13,185 bases of DNA from Parcubacteria group bacterium GW2011_GWD2_43_10 (GTDB taxonomy: Bacteria > Patescibacteriota > Patescibacteriia > Veblenbacterales > UBA10138): contig LCEZ01000027.1 in assembly GCA_000995845.1 (NCBI GenBank), positions 940-14,124 of the forward strand, in the 5' to 3' direction. Position numbers and translations under genes: made by a program. Below the pieces are notes generated by a model. That model did not search any database and was not told where the DNA came from. It was given only the letters and a program-made list of their open reading frames with translations. Every line of letters starts with the position of its first letter. The first letter of the stretch is position 1. Positions 1-6,334 of the stretch are shown here, piece by piece.

Positions 1-1060
1 CGGCTCTATCGCCTGGTGAATACAGCCAACCAGTTTTATCTTCAATAATCAGCTCAGGGATTCCGCCTAAATTAACAGCTAACACTGGCGTGCCGGCAGA
101 CAGTGATTTGGTAATTGCCGTCGGTGAATTTTCATAGCACAAACTAGGAATAACGGATAAATGGCTAGATTGATAAAGTTCATCTATTTCCGTCTGCGAG
201 ATGATATCATGAATCACAAATCTTTTGTCTTCAGCCACCAGTGCTTTCAACTCAGTTACGCGCGGCTTTTGCCCCAAAGCCACCAAATGCAAGACAAAAT
301 TACGCTGCTTCAACTCTTGTTTAATAGTTTCAACCAGCCAAAAAACACCTTTATGTATTTCAAATTGCCCCACAAATAATAACTGCAAAGGTGCTTCCGT
401 GGTTTTGGTGTGAGCCAAAGCTAAAAACGGCGGTACTGGATTGGGTAGAACTTTTTGCTCTGCTTTAGTAAATAATCCAGCCCTAATATGCTCTTGCAAA
501 AGCCAGCTTGATGGCGAAACCACAGTCTTTACAGGTGCAAACAACCAGCTGGTGATTGCTTGATATATTTTCATAGGCAGGGTGCGGTGCGATTCGCCCC
601 ACATAAAAAGGCCGGAAGGGTGCAATAATTGCACATCATGAAGCACATGGATGTGGGAAAGTTTAAGGACTGCTAAAACGCGGGGTACATTAAATCCTAA
701 ACCCATTAAATTAAAACTGATAGCCAGTTCAGGCTTGAATTGCTGAACAATTTTTTTTATAACATGGCTAGTGTGTGGATTCCATAAATTAATCAGCTGC
801 CAAAGTAACCTAACTGGATAAAGCAGTTTGGAAGCGGTTAAATAATGATAAAAATTAAGCGGATAAAAACGGTAAACCTGAACCCCGCCTTCTTCTCGTA
901 ATTCCGGCTTTAGTTTTTTTACACTGCGCCACGGCACTGAAGTCACCACCGCCACCTGGTGCCCTTGACGCACCAGCTCCTCTACCACCTGAGTCCCTAA
1001 ATATTCAGCTCCGCCCCTAACATACGGCGGATAAAGATTGGTTAAAAATAATATTTTCAT
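1..1060 (-). CDS. GT4-family glycosyltransferase, C-terminus cut by left edge
   Basis: Open reading frame of 353 codons from the ATG at 1060 to the left window edge with no stop, so the C-terminus is missing. It is a GT-B fold glycosyltransferase of family GT4, which transfers a sugar from a nucleotide-sugar donor to a growing glycan at the cytoplasmic membrane face. The N-terminal Rossmann domain begins MKILFLTNLYPPY and has the GGAE acceptor loop at residues 16-19. A SPSSWLL segment lies mid-protein, followed by LLFVGQFEIHKGV (start of the donor domain) and then YENSPTAITKSLSAGTPVL. Oddity: the usual EX7E pair reads E310 and K318, so the second glutamate is lysine. The start overlaps the stop of the GIY-YIG gene by four bases (ATGA), which implies translational coupling. 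The acceptor and donor sugars cannot be deduced. Confidence 0.9.
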   Translation of the reverse strand, partial: MKILFLTNLYPPYVRGGAEYLGTQVVEELVRQGHQVAVVTSVPWRSVKKLKPELREEGGVQVYRFYPLNFYHYLTASKLLYPVRLLWQLINLWNPHTSHVIKKIVQQFKPELAISFNLMGLGFNVPRVLAVLKLSHIHVLHDVQLLHPSGLFMWGESHRTLPMKIYQAITSWLFAPVKTVVSPSSWLLQEHIRAGLFTKAEQKVLPNPVPPFLALAHTKTTEAPLQLLFVGQFEIHKGVFWLVETIKQELKQRNFVLHLVALGQKPRVTELKALVAEDKRFVIHDIISQTEIDELYQSSHLSVIPSLCYENSPTAITKSLSAGTPVLAVNLGGIPELIIEDKTGWLYSPGDRA

Positions 1061-1344
1061 CCCGGTAGTAGAACTTTAAATTGCTTAGACTTAAATAAGT
1101 ATTCTTTAATTCGGCGTTTCAATAATCTACGCCCCTGACTTGTCTTAAGATAACGCTCCCTGCGTTCAGCATCAAGTCTATGCAAGCATGCCTCATAATA
1201 TATGGGTCTCCATGGTGTGTAACGATTGGTAGATGGAGAACTTCCTCTATTATGTTGGCTAAAACGCTTTCGCAAATCTGTCGTACGACCTATATACAAT
1301 TCGCCCTCACGAACACTTTGAATAACGTAAACGTAATAAAACAT
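1057..1344 (-). CDS. standalone GIY-YIG domain endonuclease-like protein
   Basis: A 95-residue protein made almost wholly of one GIY-YIG nuclease domain. The two signature strands are YYVYVIQS (residues 3-10) and LYIGRTTDLRKRFSQHN (residues 16-32), the second carrying the catalytic-type arginine. The helix that follows, EACLHRLDAERRERYLK, contains several candidate metal-binding glutamates. Length and layout match small UPF0213/YhbQ-like proteins, which are common in CPR genomes and whose role is unclear (DNA repair or structure-specific cleavage has been proposed). The tail is lysine/arginine rich (GRRLLKRRIKEYLFKSKQFK), which would suit nucleic-acid binding. It lies 22 bp after one GT4 gene and overlaps the next by 4 bp, so it appears to be co-transcribed with glycosyltransferases, an odd place for a nuclease. 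No Shine-Dalgarno is visible before the ATG. Confidence 0.88.
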   Translation of the reverse strand: MFYYVYVIQSVREGELYIGRTTDLRKRFSQHNRGSSPSTNRYTPWRPIYYEACLHRLDAERRERYLKTSQGRRLLKRRIKEYLFKSKQFKVLLPG

Positions 1345-1366
1345 ATTTTAAAGTTTCACTACCGGG

Positions 1367-2488
1367 TCATAAAGCCCGATAAATATCTAAAAGCTTGCGG
1401 CCAACCACTGACCAGCGATAATTAGCCTCCACGCGTTTTAAGGAATTAAAACCAAGCCTCTGCCGTTCACTTGGCGATAAAATTAATGATTCTAGAGCAG
1501 CAGCTAAAGCTAAGGAATCACTGGGGCTAACTAATAATCCTGTTTCACTGTGCTGCACTAATTCTCTCACTCCTGGCAGACGCGAGGCTACTACTGGAAT
1601 TCCCGTAGCCATTGCTTCCAAAGCCACCAAACCAAAGGCTTCAGCTTCATTAATTGATGGCAGAACAAAAAGGTTGGCTAAGCGATAATATTCTGGCAGT
1701 TCCCCTACTGGCACATAACCGGCAAAAACTACTTTCTTGCCAAGTTTCATAGACCGCACCTGCTGCTCATAATGATGACGCAGACCGCCGCCGCCCACCA
1801 CAATCAGTTTCCAATTTTGGCTTTTTAATTTACTAACCGCCTCAAGTAAAATAGGTAAACCCTTAAAATAATGAGCTTGGTCTAGTGTACCCACAAATAA
1901 AATTACTGTTTCGCCAAAGCGAATATTGAATTGCCTGGTTAATTTTTCTGAAGGCTCTCCTGGCCCAAAGCGGTCATCCACCCCAAACGGCACCACTTGC
2001 CACTTATCCGCTTCTCCCATTTCCGGCAATACCACAGTATCTAAATAATCCTGCGTGGCTACTGTCATCACTTGAGCCCGCTTAGCTAAACGCTTATTAG
2101 AATACTGCCGGCTAAATTTCATTAATGCCCCCCTTACTCCAGTAGCCTGGGGCAACATATGATAAGTCAATATGAACTTTATGCTTTTTGGTAAACTATG
2201 AAGCCGCTCATGCACGCCAAAAAACGGGTAGTGCAGATGCACAGCCTCAAATTTTTTTAAATGATGTTTTAAATTAAGCAGCCAAGCTCCGTTACCCCAA
2301 GCTAAAAATGGCCGAGGAGAATTAACACTTATTCCAGGCGTATTAACAAAAGTCATACCCGGGTAATAGTGAGGCGTAATTACTGTTACTTGGTGCTCAG
2401 GCGTAAGCAAAGAAGCGTACTGACGGGCTACTTCGCCAATGCCACCACCATACGGCGGGTAAACACAAGTTAACATGGCAATACGCAT
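1367..2488 (-). CDS. GT4-family glycosyltransferase (GT-B fold)
   Basis: A complete 373-residue GT4 glycosyltransferase. The N-terminal domain has PPYGGGIGEVARQYASLL (residues 11-28; glycine-rich acceptor loop) and TYHMLPQATG near residue 108. The linker VVPFGVDDRF (165-174) leads into the donor-binding domain with ILFVGTLDQAHYFKG (196-210). The nucleotide-sugar motif is intact: E283-AFGLVAL-E291, followed by AMATGIPVVASRLPG. This matches enzymes that use UDP- or GDP-sugars to build cell-surface polysaccharide, but the sugar cannot be named. It follows a 259-bp spacer that holds a large inverted repeat and precedes the GIY-YIG gene. No Shine-Dalgarno is seen. A weak -10-like TACACT lies only 7 bases before the ATG, so a short leader or leaderless start is possible. 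Confidence 0.93.
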   Translation of the reverse strand: MRIAMLTCVYPPYGGGIGEVARQYASLLTPEHQVTVITPHYYPGMTFVNTPGISVNSPRPFLAWGNGAWLLNLKHHLKKFEAVHLHYPFFGVHERLHSLPKSIKFILTYHMLPQATGVRGALMKFSRQYSNKRLAKRAQVMTVATQDYLDTVVLPEMGEADKWQVVPFGVDDRFGPGEPSEKLTRQFNIRFGETVILFVGTLDQAHYFKGLPILLEAVSKLKSQNWKLIVVGGGGLRHHYEQQVRSMKLGKKVVFAGYVPVGELPEYYRLANLFVLPSINEAEAFGLVALEAMATGIPVVASRLPGVRELVQHSETGLLVSPSDSLALAAALESLILSPSERQRLGFNSLKRVEANYRWSVVGRKLLDIYRAL

Positions 2489-2545
2489 ATCAAGTAGTGT
2501 AGGATGAAAAAACTAAAATTAAAAATTAAAAATTACTTCTTCAAT

Positions 2546-2675
2546 ACCGCCATGTCGGAAGGGAGTGACAGAGCGCAAGTGGTACCAGCGCCCGGCTGGT
2601 CGCGTGTTGTGGCCGCTTAGCATAGCGCCAGCCAGCTAGTACCACGAGCACTGCCGACCTGAAGACCGAGGCGGT
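2546..2675. repeat. large imperfect inverted repeat / possible structured RNA
   Basis: A G+C-rich block in an A+T-rich spacer folds on itself as nested arms: ACCGCC (2546-2551) with GGCGGT (2670-2675); GTCGG (2554-2558) with CCGAC (2654-2658); AGTG (2564-2567) with CACT (2649-2652); GTGGTACCAGC (2579-2589) with GCTAGTACCAC (2635-2645); GGCTGG (2594-2599) with CCAGCC (2628-2633); CGC (2601-2603) with GCG (2625-2627). The loop is about 21 bases. The single mismatch in the 11-bp arm is C-A if read on the plus strand but a G-U wobble on the minus strand, which favours a minus-strand RNA. I recognise no Rfam family. Alternatives are a MITE or REP-like intergenic repeat. Confidence 0.6.
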
Positions 2676-2683
2676 GACTCTGG

Positions 2684-2706
2684 CCCCACTTCTCTAGAGA
2701 AGTGGG
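2684..2706. repeat. perfect 22-bp palindrome next to the large inverted repeat
   Basis: The 22 bases at 2685-2706, CCCACTTCTCT plus its reverse complement AGAGAAGTGGG, form a perfect palindrome directly beside the larger inverted repeat. An A+T-rich stretch follows on the right. There is no T-run after the stem on either strand, so it is not a standard Rho-independent terminator. It may be one end of the same mobile or REP-like unit, or a transcript-processing hairpin after the GT2 gene, which stops at 2748. Confidence 0.55.
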
Positions 2707-2747
2707 AAAAATTAATTTAATATTTATATTTATTATTCCTGCCATAC

Positions 2748-3797
2748 CTACCAGCGAATTAATGGTTTAAAAACAGCCCAGGCTAGGCTTGATAACGGAT
2801 TCCAAAACCAACGGGTGATAAAAGCTGTGGGGCCTGTTTGGTACGATATTCGCGCCGCCGCCAAAGCCATTAGATGTTTATCTGAAACGCAACGCAGTCT
2901 CTTTATACGCCGCCTGGCCACCATAATGTGCAACCAGCTACCGGCGCGGAAAAAATATCCATAAGAGTGTAGCTTTTCTCCCAGCCAACCTTGCGCTACC
3001 GACATTAGTAACAATATGGGTTCGGCGATCAAATATATTGGTAGTAACAAACACACTGTACGCCAAGAAAACACTTCGTACCAAACTATCAGACGATTGC
3101 GTTCCATATAATAATATTGTTTACGGCTACGCGCCGGTTCATAAAAATGTATGACCTTAACTTGCGGCGCCACTGCCAGCTGCCAACCAGCTACCCGCAA
3201 CCTTAATGATAATTCTAAATCCTCATGGTACATAAACAGCTCCTCATAAAATAAACCAGCTTGCTTCAAGGCCTCAGCTCGCAGCAACACCGCCGCACCA
3301 GAAAGATACGGCGGCTCAGTATTATGTTTGAGCCACGGCAACTTGGCTTGTGCCTCAGCCAGGCTTAAACCACTACCACCAGATTCACCAAAACCTAAAA
3401 AATGAAAACTGTTACCTAGTGAGTTCACCCTACCGTCAGGTAGCATTATAGCTGGCTGCACTCCGGCAACTTGTGGATGTTCGGCTAAATATTTTTCCAA
3501 CGCCGGCAAACATCCCTCACTTAATACAGCATCCTGATTTAATAACATCACTGCTTCCGCCCCATCATTTAAAGCAGCTCGCAGCCCGGCATTATTACCG
3601 CCAGCAAATCCACGATTCAATTCCTGGCGTAATAAAGTAACTTCCGGGAAAGTAGCGGCAATTTCTGCCGAACCATCAGTAGAAGCATTATCCACTACAT
3701 AAATCGGCACATCCGGCGCGCAAGTTTGGCATGATTTAAGGCATTGGCCCAGCCACTTTCGGCCATTAAAACTAACGATAACAATAGCTGTTTGCAT
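2748..3797 (-). CDS. GT2-family glycosyltransferase, rhamnosyltransferase-like
   Basis: A 349-residue GT-A fold glycosyltransferase of family GT2, resembling the WbbL/rhamnosyltransferase branch. The nucleotide-binding start is AIVIVSFNGRKWL (residues 4-16). DNASTDGS follows at 36-43, then NRGFAGGNNAGL (61-72), the DXD-equivalent NQD (87-89), YLSGAAVLLR near 164, and the acceptor-side motif HEDLELSLR (191-199). After the catalytic domain comes a hydrophobic stretch (TVCLLLPIYLIAEPILLLM) that probably anchors the protein on the membrane, then a basic tail. It would add a sugar, possibly rhamnose, to a lipid-linked glycan on the cytoplasmic side, but the sugar is inferred only from general resemblance. 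A 74-bp spacer with its own extended -10 promoter candidate separates it from the upstream DoxX gene. No Shine-Dalgarno precedes the ATG. Confidence 0.93.
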   Translation of the reverse strand: MQTAIVIVSFNGRKWLGQCLKSCQTCAPDVPIYVVDNASTDGSAEIAATFPEVTLLRQELNRGFAGGNNAGLRAALNDGAEAVMLLNQDAVLSEGCLPALEKYLAEHPQVAGVQPAIMLPDGRVNSLGNSFHFLGFGESGGSGLSLAEAQAKLPWLKHNTEPPYLSGAAVLLRAEALKQAGLFYEELFMYHEDLELSLRLRVAGWQLAVAPQVKVIHFYEPARSRKQYYYMERNRLIVWYEVFSWRTVCLLLPIYLIAEPILLLMSVAQGWLGEKLHSYGYFFRAGSWLHIMVARRRIKRLRCVSDKHLMALAAARISYQTGPTAFITRWFWNPLSSLAWAVFKPLIRW

Positions 3798-3812
3798 AAA
3801 TTGACAGCTGTA

Positions 3813-3823
3813 ATTTTACCACA
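3813..3823 (-). promoter_or_regulatory. extended -10 promoter candidate for the GT2 gene
   Basis: On the minus strand TGTGG (3823-3819) directly precedes TAAAAT (3818-3813), forming a TGn-extended -10 with five of six bases matching TATAAT. It lies 15 bases before the ATG at 3797. I see no good -35, which is tolerable for an extended -10. It would give a leader of only about eight bases. Confidence 0.35.
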
Positions 3824-3847
3824 AAAACACCACTAAAACGAGTGATT

Positions 3848-3883
3848 GTTTTTGCGTAACTTATTACGTAACTAATTACGTAA
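3848..3883. repeat. three tandem copies of a 12-bp repeat with TACGTA cores
   Basis: Read on the minus strand: TTACGTAATTAG (3883-3872), TTACGTAATAAG (3871-3860), TTACGCAAAAAC (3859-3848). These are three head-to-tail 12-mers, and the first two contain the palindrome TTACGTAA. The array covers the last four codons of the doxX-like gene and runs into the spacer ahead of the GT2 promoter candidate. A row of phased operator half-sites is one reading, a simple slippage repeat another. Confidence 0.6.
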
Positions 3884-4300
3884 TTCTACTACTCTCCTCT
3901 TTTTGAAATAAGAATCCAGGCTGAACTTATCGGACTCGCTGGCGAGTAAAGCCAAAGCCGCGCTCAGCAGGCCTATGTTTTTCCATACCAGCGCAAAATC
4001 CAAAATTACAAAAAACAGCAGGAAAACTATAACCCCTACCAAGGCTGATAAGCGCACCCACAGCCCCAGCAAAAGCGCGGCACCTAAAAATAATTCCAAA
4101 TACGATTGCACCCAGACAAAAGCCGTGGGGTCGAGCGAGCTGACTAAATCAATGGCTTCACCACGGTTGGTACATACGCCAATCGCGCTCTCCGGCGAAA
4201 CGATTTTAGAAAGCCCTGACCAGAAAAAAATAAACCCCAAGCCTAATCTTAAAAAAAGCGGTAAGTATGGCCTTAATTTAGTTGAAATATTTTCTAACAT
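3872..4300 (-). CDS. DoxX family integral membrane protein
   Basis: A 142-residue protein with four predicted transmembrane helices (about residues 13-30, 64-81, 84-101 and 106-121). The family hallmark near the N-terminus is LFLRLGLGFIFFWSGLSKI (residues 15-33), typical of DoxX/DoxD-like proteins. Described members take part in thiosulfate:quinone oxidation or in redox and detoxification complexes, but most, including those inside polysaccharide clusters, have no proven role. A loop between helices 1 and 2 carries a cysteine (C43). The gene lies 11 bp after DUF2304 and appears part of the same transcript as the GT2 upstream. Its last codons overlap a 12-bp tandem repeat. No Shine-Dalgarno: the 11 bases before the ATG are almost all A/T. 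Confidence 0.85.
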   Translation of the reverse strand: MLENISTKLRPYLPLFLRLGLGFIFFWSGLSKIVSPESAIGVCTNRGEAIDLVSSLDPTAFVWVQSYLELFLGAALLLGLWVRLSALVGVIVFLLFFVILDFALVWKNIGLLSAALALLASESDKFSLDSYFKKRRVVELRN

Positions 4301-4311
4301 AAAATAATAGA

Positions 4312-4659
4312 TTATTCTTTAGAATCTTTTTTATCTTCCGTGTTTTTAAGCGCCAGCTGGCGCACAATAGTAGTTAAGGCGCGCTCCGAGCGCTCCAGGC
4401 GCAAAAAAATCTTAAACAAAAGATAAAAAACTAAGATTATTGCTAAATACACCACCAAATCACTGCCTCGCCCCACTCCGACGACTGTTGCTAAATACGA
4501 GGAAGTTTCCGGAACAATTACCAAATAGCCAGCTGACAGCCACAGCAAAAACCACTCTACAAACTCCCGCCTGGTTAGTTCACCCGCGGCCAAGCGCTGG
4601 TACAGGCGCCAAAGTATCACTAGAACCAGCACTAATAAAATAATTTGAATAAAGGTCAT
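4312..4659 (-). CDS. DUF2304 family membrane protein
   Basis: A 115-residue protein with three hydrophobic helices (about residues 2-18, 36-56 and 68-86). A charged C-terminal helix, FLRLERSERALTTIVRQLAL, has the heptad-like pattern seen in DUF2304 proteins. The RGSDLVVYLAIILVFYLLF segment (residues 64-82) is the most family-like part. DUF2304 genes are usually found directly after a DPM1-like GT2 gene, and that arrangement is seen here with a 9-bp gap. This suggests a membrane partner or anchor for that soluble glycosyltransferase, which lacks transmembrane helices of its own. That partnership is inferred from context, as no biochemical function is established for the family. Confidence 0.85.
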   Translation of the reverse strand: MTFIQIILLVLVLVILWRLYQRLAAGELTRREFVEWFLLWLSAGYLVIVPETSSYLATVVGVGRGSDLVVYLAIILVFYLLFKIFLRLERSERALTTIVRQLALKNTEDKKDSKE

Positions 4660-4668
4660 AACCTTAGT

Positions 4669-5343
4669 TTAGCGTAAAAATTTACCAATAAACAGGTCGC
4701 GCACTATTTTTATTGCGGGCATTCGCCCTTGTTTGGAACCGCGCAAAGTATCAGCTGTATACGTAACCGTTACTGGTACTTCCATATAAGGTATTTTATG
4801 CTCAGCAATCTCTTGGATTATTTCCGAGCTAATGGCCATTCTATCTTGTTTTAAATTGAACTTCACCCAAGCTTCGCGCGTAAACGCCCGCAAGCCGTTA
4901 TGCGCGTCAGTTAATTTTAAGCCAGTAGTTGCCCAGGTAAAAATAATACCTAATTTTAAAATTATTTTCCGCAAAACCGGAATGTTAACTGCCGTGCCTA
5001 AAAAGCGCGAGCCCAAAGCCGCCGACGGCTGGCCATACTTTAAGGCCGCTAATAATTTTGGCAAATCAGCGCTCGTAAATTGCCCATCAGCGTCAAAATG
5101 TACAATGGCTTCGGCGCCGCGCGCCAGGGCATAAGCTGAACCAGTGATTAACGCTGCGCCATAACCGCGGTTAACCAAATGCCGCAGCACTTGTGCCCCA
5201 GTCTTTTGCGCTACTTGGGCGGTGTCATCAGTTGAACCGTCATCCACCACCACAATCTCAGCCACATAATTTTTCAGTCCCTCTACTACGCGCCCAACTG
5301 AACTGACGGCTTCTAACGCTGGGATAATAGCAAATACTTTCAT
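4669..5343 (-). CDS. DPM1-like GT2 (polyprenyl-phosphate sugar transferase)
   Basis: A 224-residue GT2 enzyme of the dolichyl-phosphate mannose synthase (DPM1) type, which loads a sugar from a nucleotide donor onto a polyprenyl phosphate. Visible motifs are IIPALEAVSSV (residues 6-16), VVVDDGSTDDT (31-41), NRGYGAAL (58-65), the metal-binding DAD at 84-86 inside VHFDADGQF, GSRFLG near 111, and DAHNGLRAF around 146. It consists of the catalytic domain only, with no C-terminal transmembrane helices, as in soluble archaeal and bacterial members. DUF2304 immediately downstream may supply membrane contact, and GtrA in the same cluster is the usual flippase-type companion. The start overlaps the stop of the epimerase-like SDR by four bases (ATGA). 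The sugar is unknown; glucose or mannose is typical for the family. Confidence 0.92.
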   Translation of the reverse strand: MKVFAIIPALEAVSSVGRVVEGLKNYVAEIVVVDDGSTDDTAQVAQKTGAQVLRHLVNRGYGAALITGSAYALARGAEAIVHFDADGQFTSADLPKLLAALKYGQPSAALGSRFLGTAVNIPVLRKIILKLGIIFTWATTGLKLTDAHNGLRAFTREAWVKFNLKQDRMAISSEIIQEIAEHKIPYMEVPVTVTYTADTLRGSKQGRMPAIKIVRDLFIGKFLR

Positions 5344-6257
5344 GATAATTCTTTATACCACTTTAAGGTTTGCCGCAATCCATCAGTTAAAGGTGTTTCC
5401 GCGCGCCAGCCTAAGTCGCGGCTAGCTTTGGCCGGCGACAAAGCACTGCGGCTAATATCATCTGGCCGCAGGGGCAAATAACTAACATGGGGTACAGTGC
5501 CCGCCACCTCACCCATTTTAACGGCTAATTCCCTAATTGATATTTCCTGGGTTGTAGCTAGATTGTAAAGCCCGCGGCCTGTTAATAGCGCGGCCATTAA
5601 ACCTTGGGCAGCGTCCGTCACATATAAAAAATCGCGCGTTTGCTCACCTCGGCCTTCTATGGTCAAACTGCTACCGGCAACTAGCGCGGCCGCAAATTTA
5701 GCCACTACGCCGCCTTCACTGGAAGCATCTTGCCTGGGCCCGTAGACATTGGACAGGCGAACAATTACAGCTGGCAGTTGGCCACTGGAGTCGTAATAAT
5801 TTACATACTGTTCGGCCGCGTATTTGGAAACAGCGTAAGGTGATGATAGCTGCAGCTCAGCCTGCTCGGGTGTGGGCAAATCCCGAGCTAAGCCATAAAC
5901 TGCCGCACTTGAAACAAACAAGAATTTTTTTAAACCTGGCTGGGCGGCCGCAACTAAAGCATTAACTGTACCAATAATATTAATATCAGCATCACGCCCG
6001 GGATTAATACGTGAATTCACGGCACTGCGCTGGGCGGCTAAATGACAAACATACTCTGGCCTAATATCCTTAATTAAATCGCGAAAAGCCGCTGTGCGCA
6101 CGTCAATTTTCCGAAAACTGGCAGCTTTGGGCACATAGCTTTTACGCCCCTGAGAAAGATCATCCGCCACCGTAACTTGATAGCCGCCACGAAGTAAGGC
6201 TTCCACTAAGTGTGAGCCAATAAAACCAGCACCGCCAGTAACTAATACCCGGGACAT
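5340..6257 (-). CDS. NAD-dependent epimerase/dehydratase (extended SDR, GalE-like)
   Basis: A 305-residue extended short-chain dehydrogenase acting on a nucleotide-diphospho-sugar. The NAD(P)-binding Rossmann motif is TGGAGFIGSH (residues 7-16). The catalytic residues are the S116/S117 pair in FVSSAAVYG, Y141 and K145 in PYAVSKYAAE (YxxxK), with the S117 to Y141 spacing usual for the family. IVRLSNVYGPRQ and TRDFLYVTDAAQGL are conserved substrate-domain segments. It most resembles UDP-glucose 4-epimerase-like enzymes, and a dehydratase or C4-epimerase on another UDP-sugar cannot be excluded. It lies 77 bp after the UXS-like gene (that gap holds an A+T-rich hairpin) and overlaps the DPM1-like GT2 by ATGA. 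No Shine-Dalgarno precedes the ATG. Confidence 0.92.
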   Translation of the reverse strand: MSRVLVTGGAGFIGSHLVEALLRGGYQVTVADDLSQGRKSYVPKAASFRKIDVRTAAFRDLIKDIRPEYVCHLAAQRSAVNSRINPGRDADINIIGTVNALVAAAQPGLKKFLFVSSAAVYGLARDLPTPEQAELQLSSPYAVSKYAAEQYVNYYDSSGQLPAVIVRLSNVYGPRQDASSEGGVVAKFAAALVAGSSLTIEGRGEQTRDFLYVTDAAQGLMAALLTGRGLYNLATTQEISIRELAVKMGEVAGTVPHVSYLPLRPDDISRSALSPAKASRDLGWRAETPLTDGLRQTLKWYKELS

Positions 6258-6274
6258 TGCAAAAATAAAAAATT

Positions 6275-6314
6275 AAAAATCAAAGTGGCCTTGACCTTTG
6301 TCGTTTTGATTTTT
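6275..6314. repeat. A+T-rich hairpin between the two SDR genes
   Basis: AAAAATCAAA (6275-6284) pairs with TTTGATTTTT (6305-6314) around a 20-base loop that itself can pair weakly (CAAAG with CTTTG). On the minus strand it is followed by a T-rich run (AATTTTTTATTTTTG) that ends right at the start codon of the epimerase-like gene. It could be a weak attenuator between the two genes. It also resembles the AAAATTAAAAATT-type intergenic repeats found in many CPR genomes, and similar A+T sequence is present at 2515-2535. Confidence 0.45.
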
Positions 6315-6334
6315 ATATTTTGGCTCAGGCATCA

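Noticed and set aside
161..413. Small plus-strand frames opposite the left-edge GT4
   Set aside because: They are shadows of a continuous minus-strand GT4 frame with conserved motifs.
2575..2645. T-box-like GTGGTACC element on the plus strand
   Set aside because: GTGGTACCAGC is only loosely like the T-box consensus, no specifier stem is seen, and no plus-strand gene follows. The sequence is one arm of the inverted repeat.
2684..2712. Rho-independent terminator for the GT2 gene
   Set aside because: The stem is strong but no T-run follows it on the minus strand (GGCCAGAG follows) or on the plus strand (AAAAATT follows).
3975..5134. Plus-strand frames at 3975-4307, 4440-4643 and 4832-5134
   Set aside because: All are antisense to DoxX, DUF2304 and DPM1-like genes that have clear family motifs. 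None has a promoter or recognisable domain.
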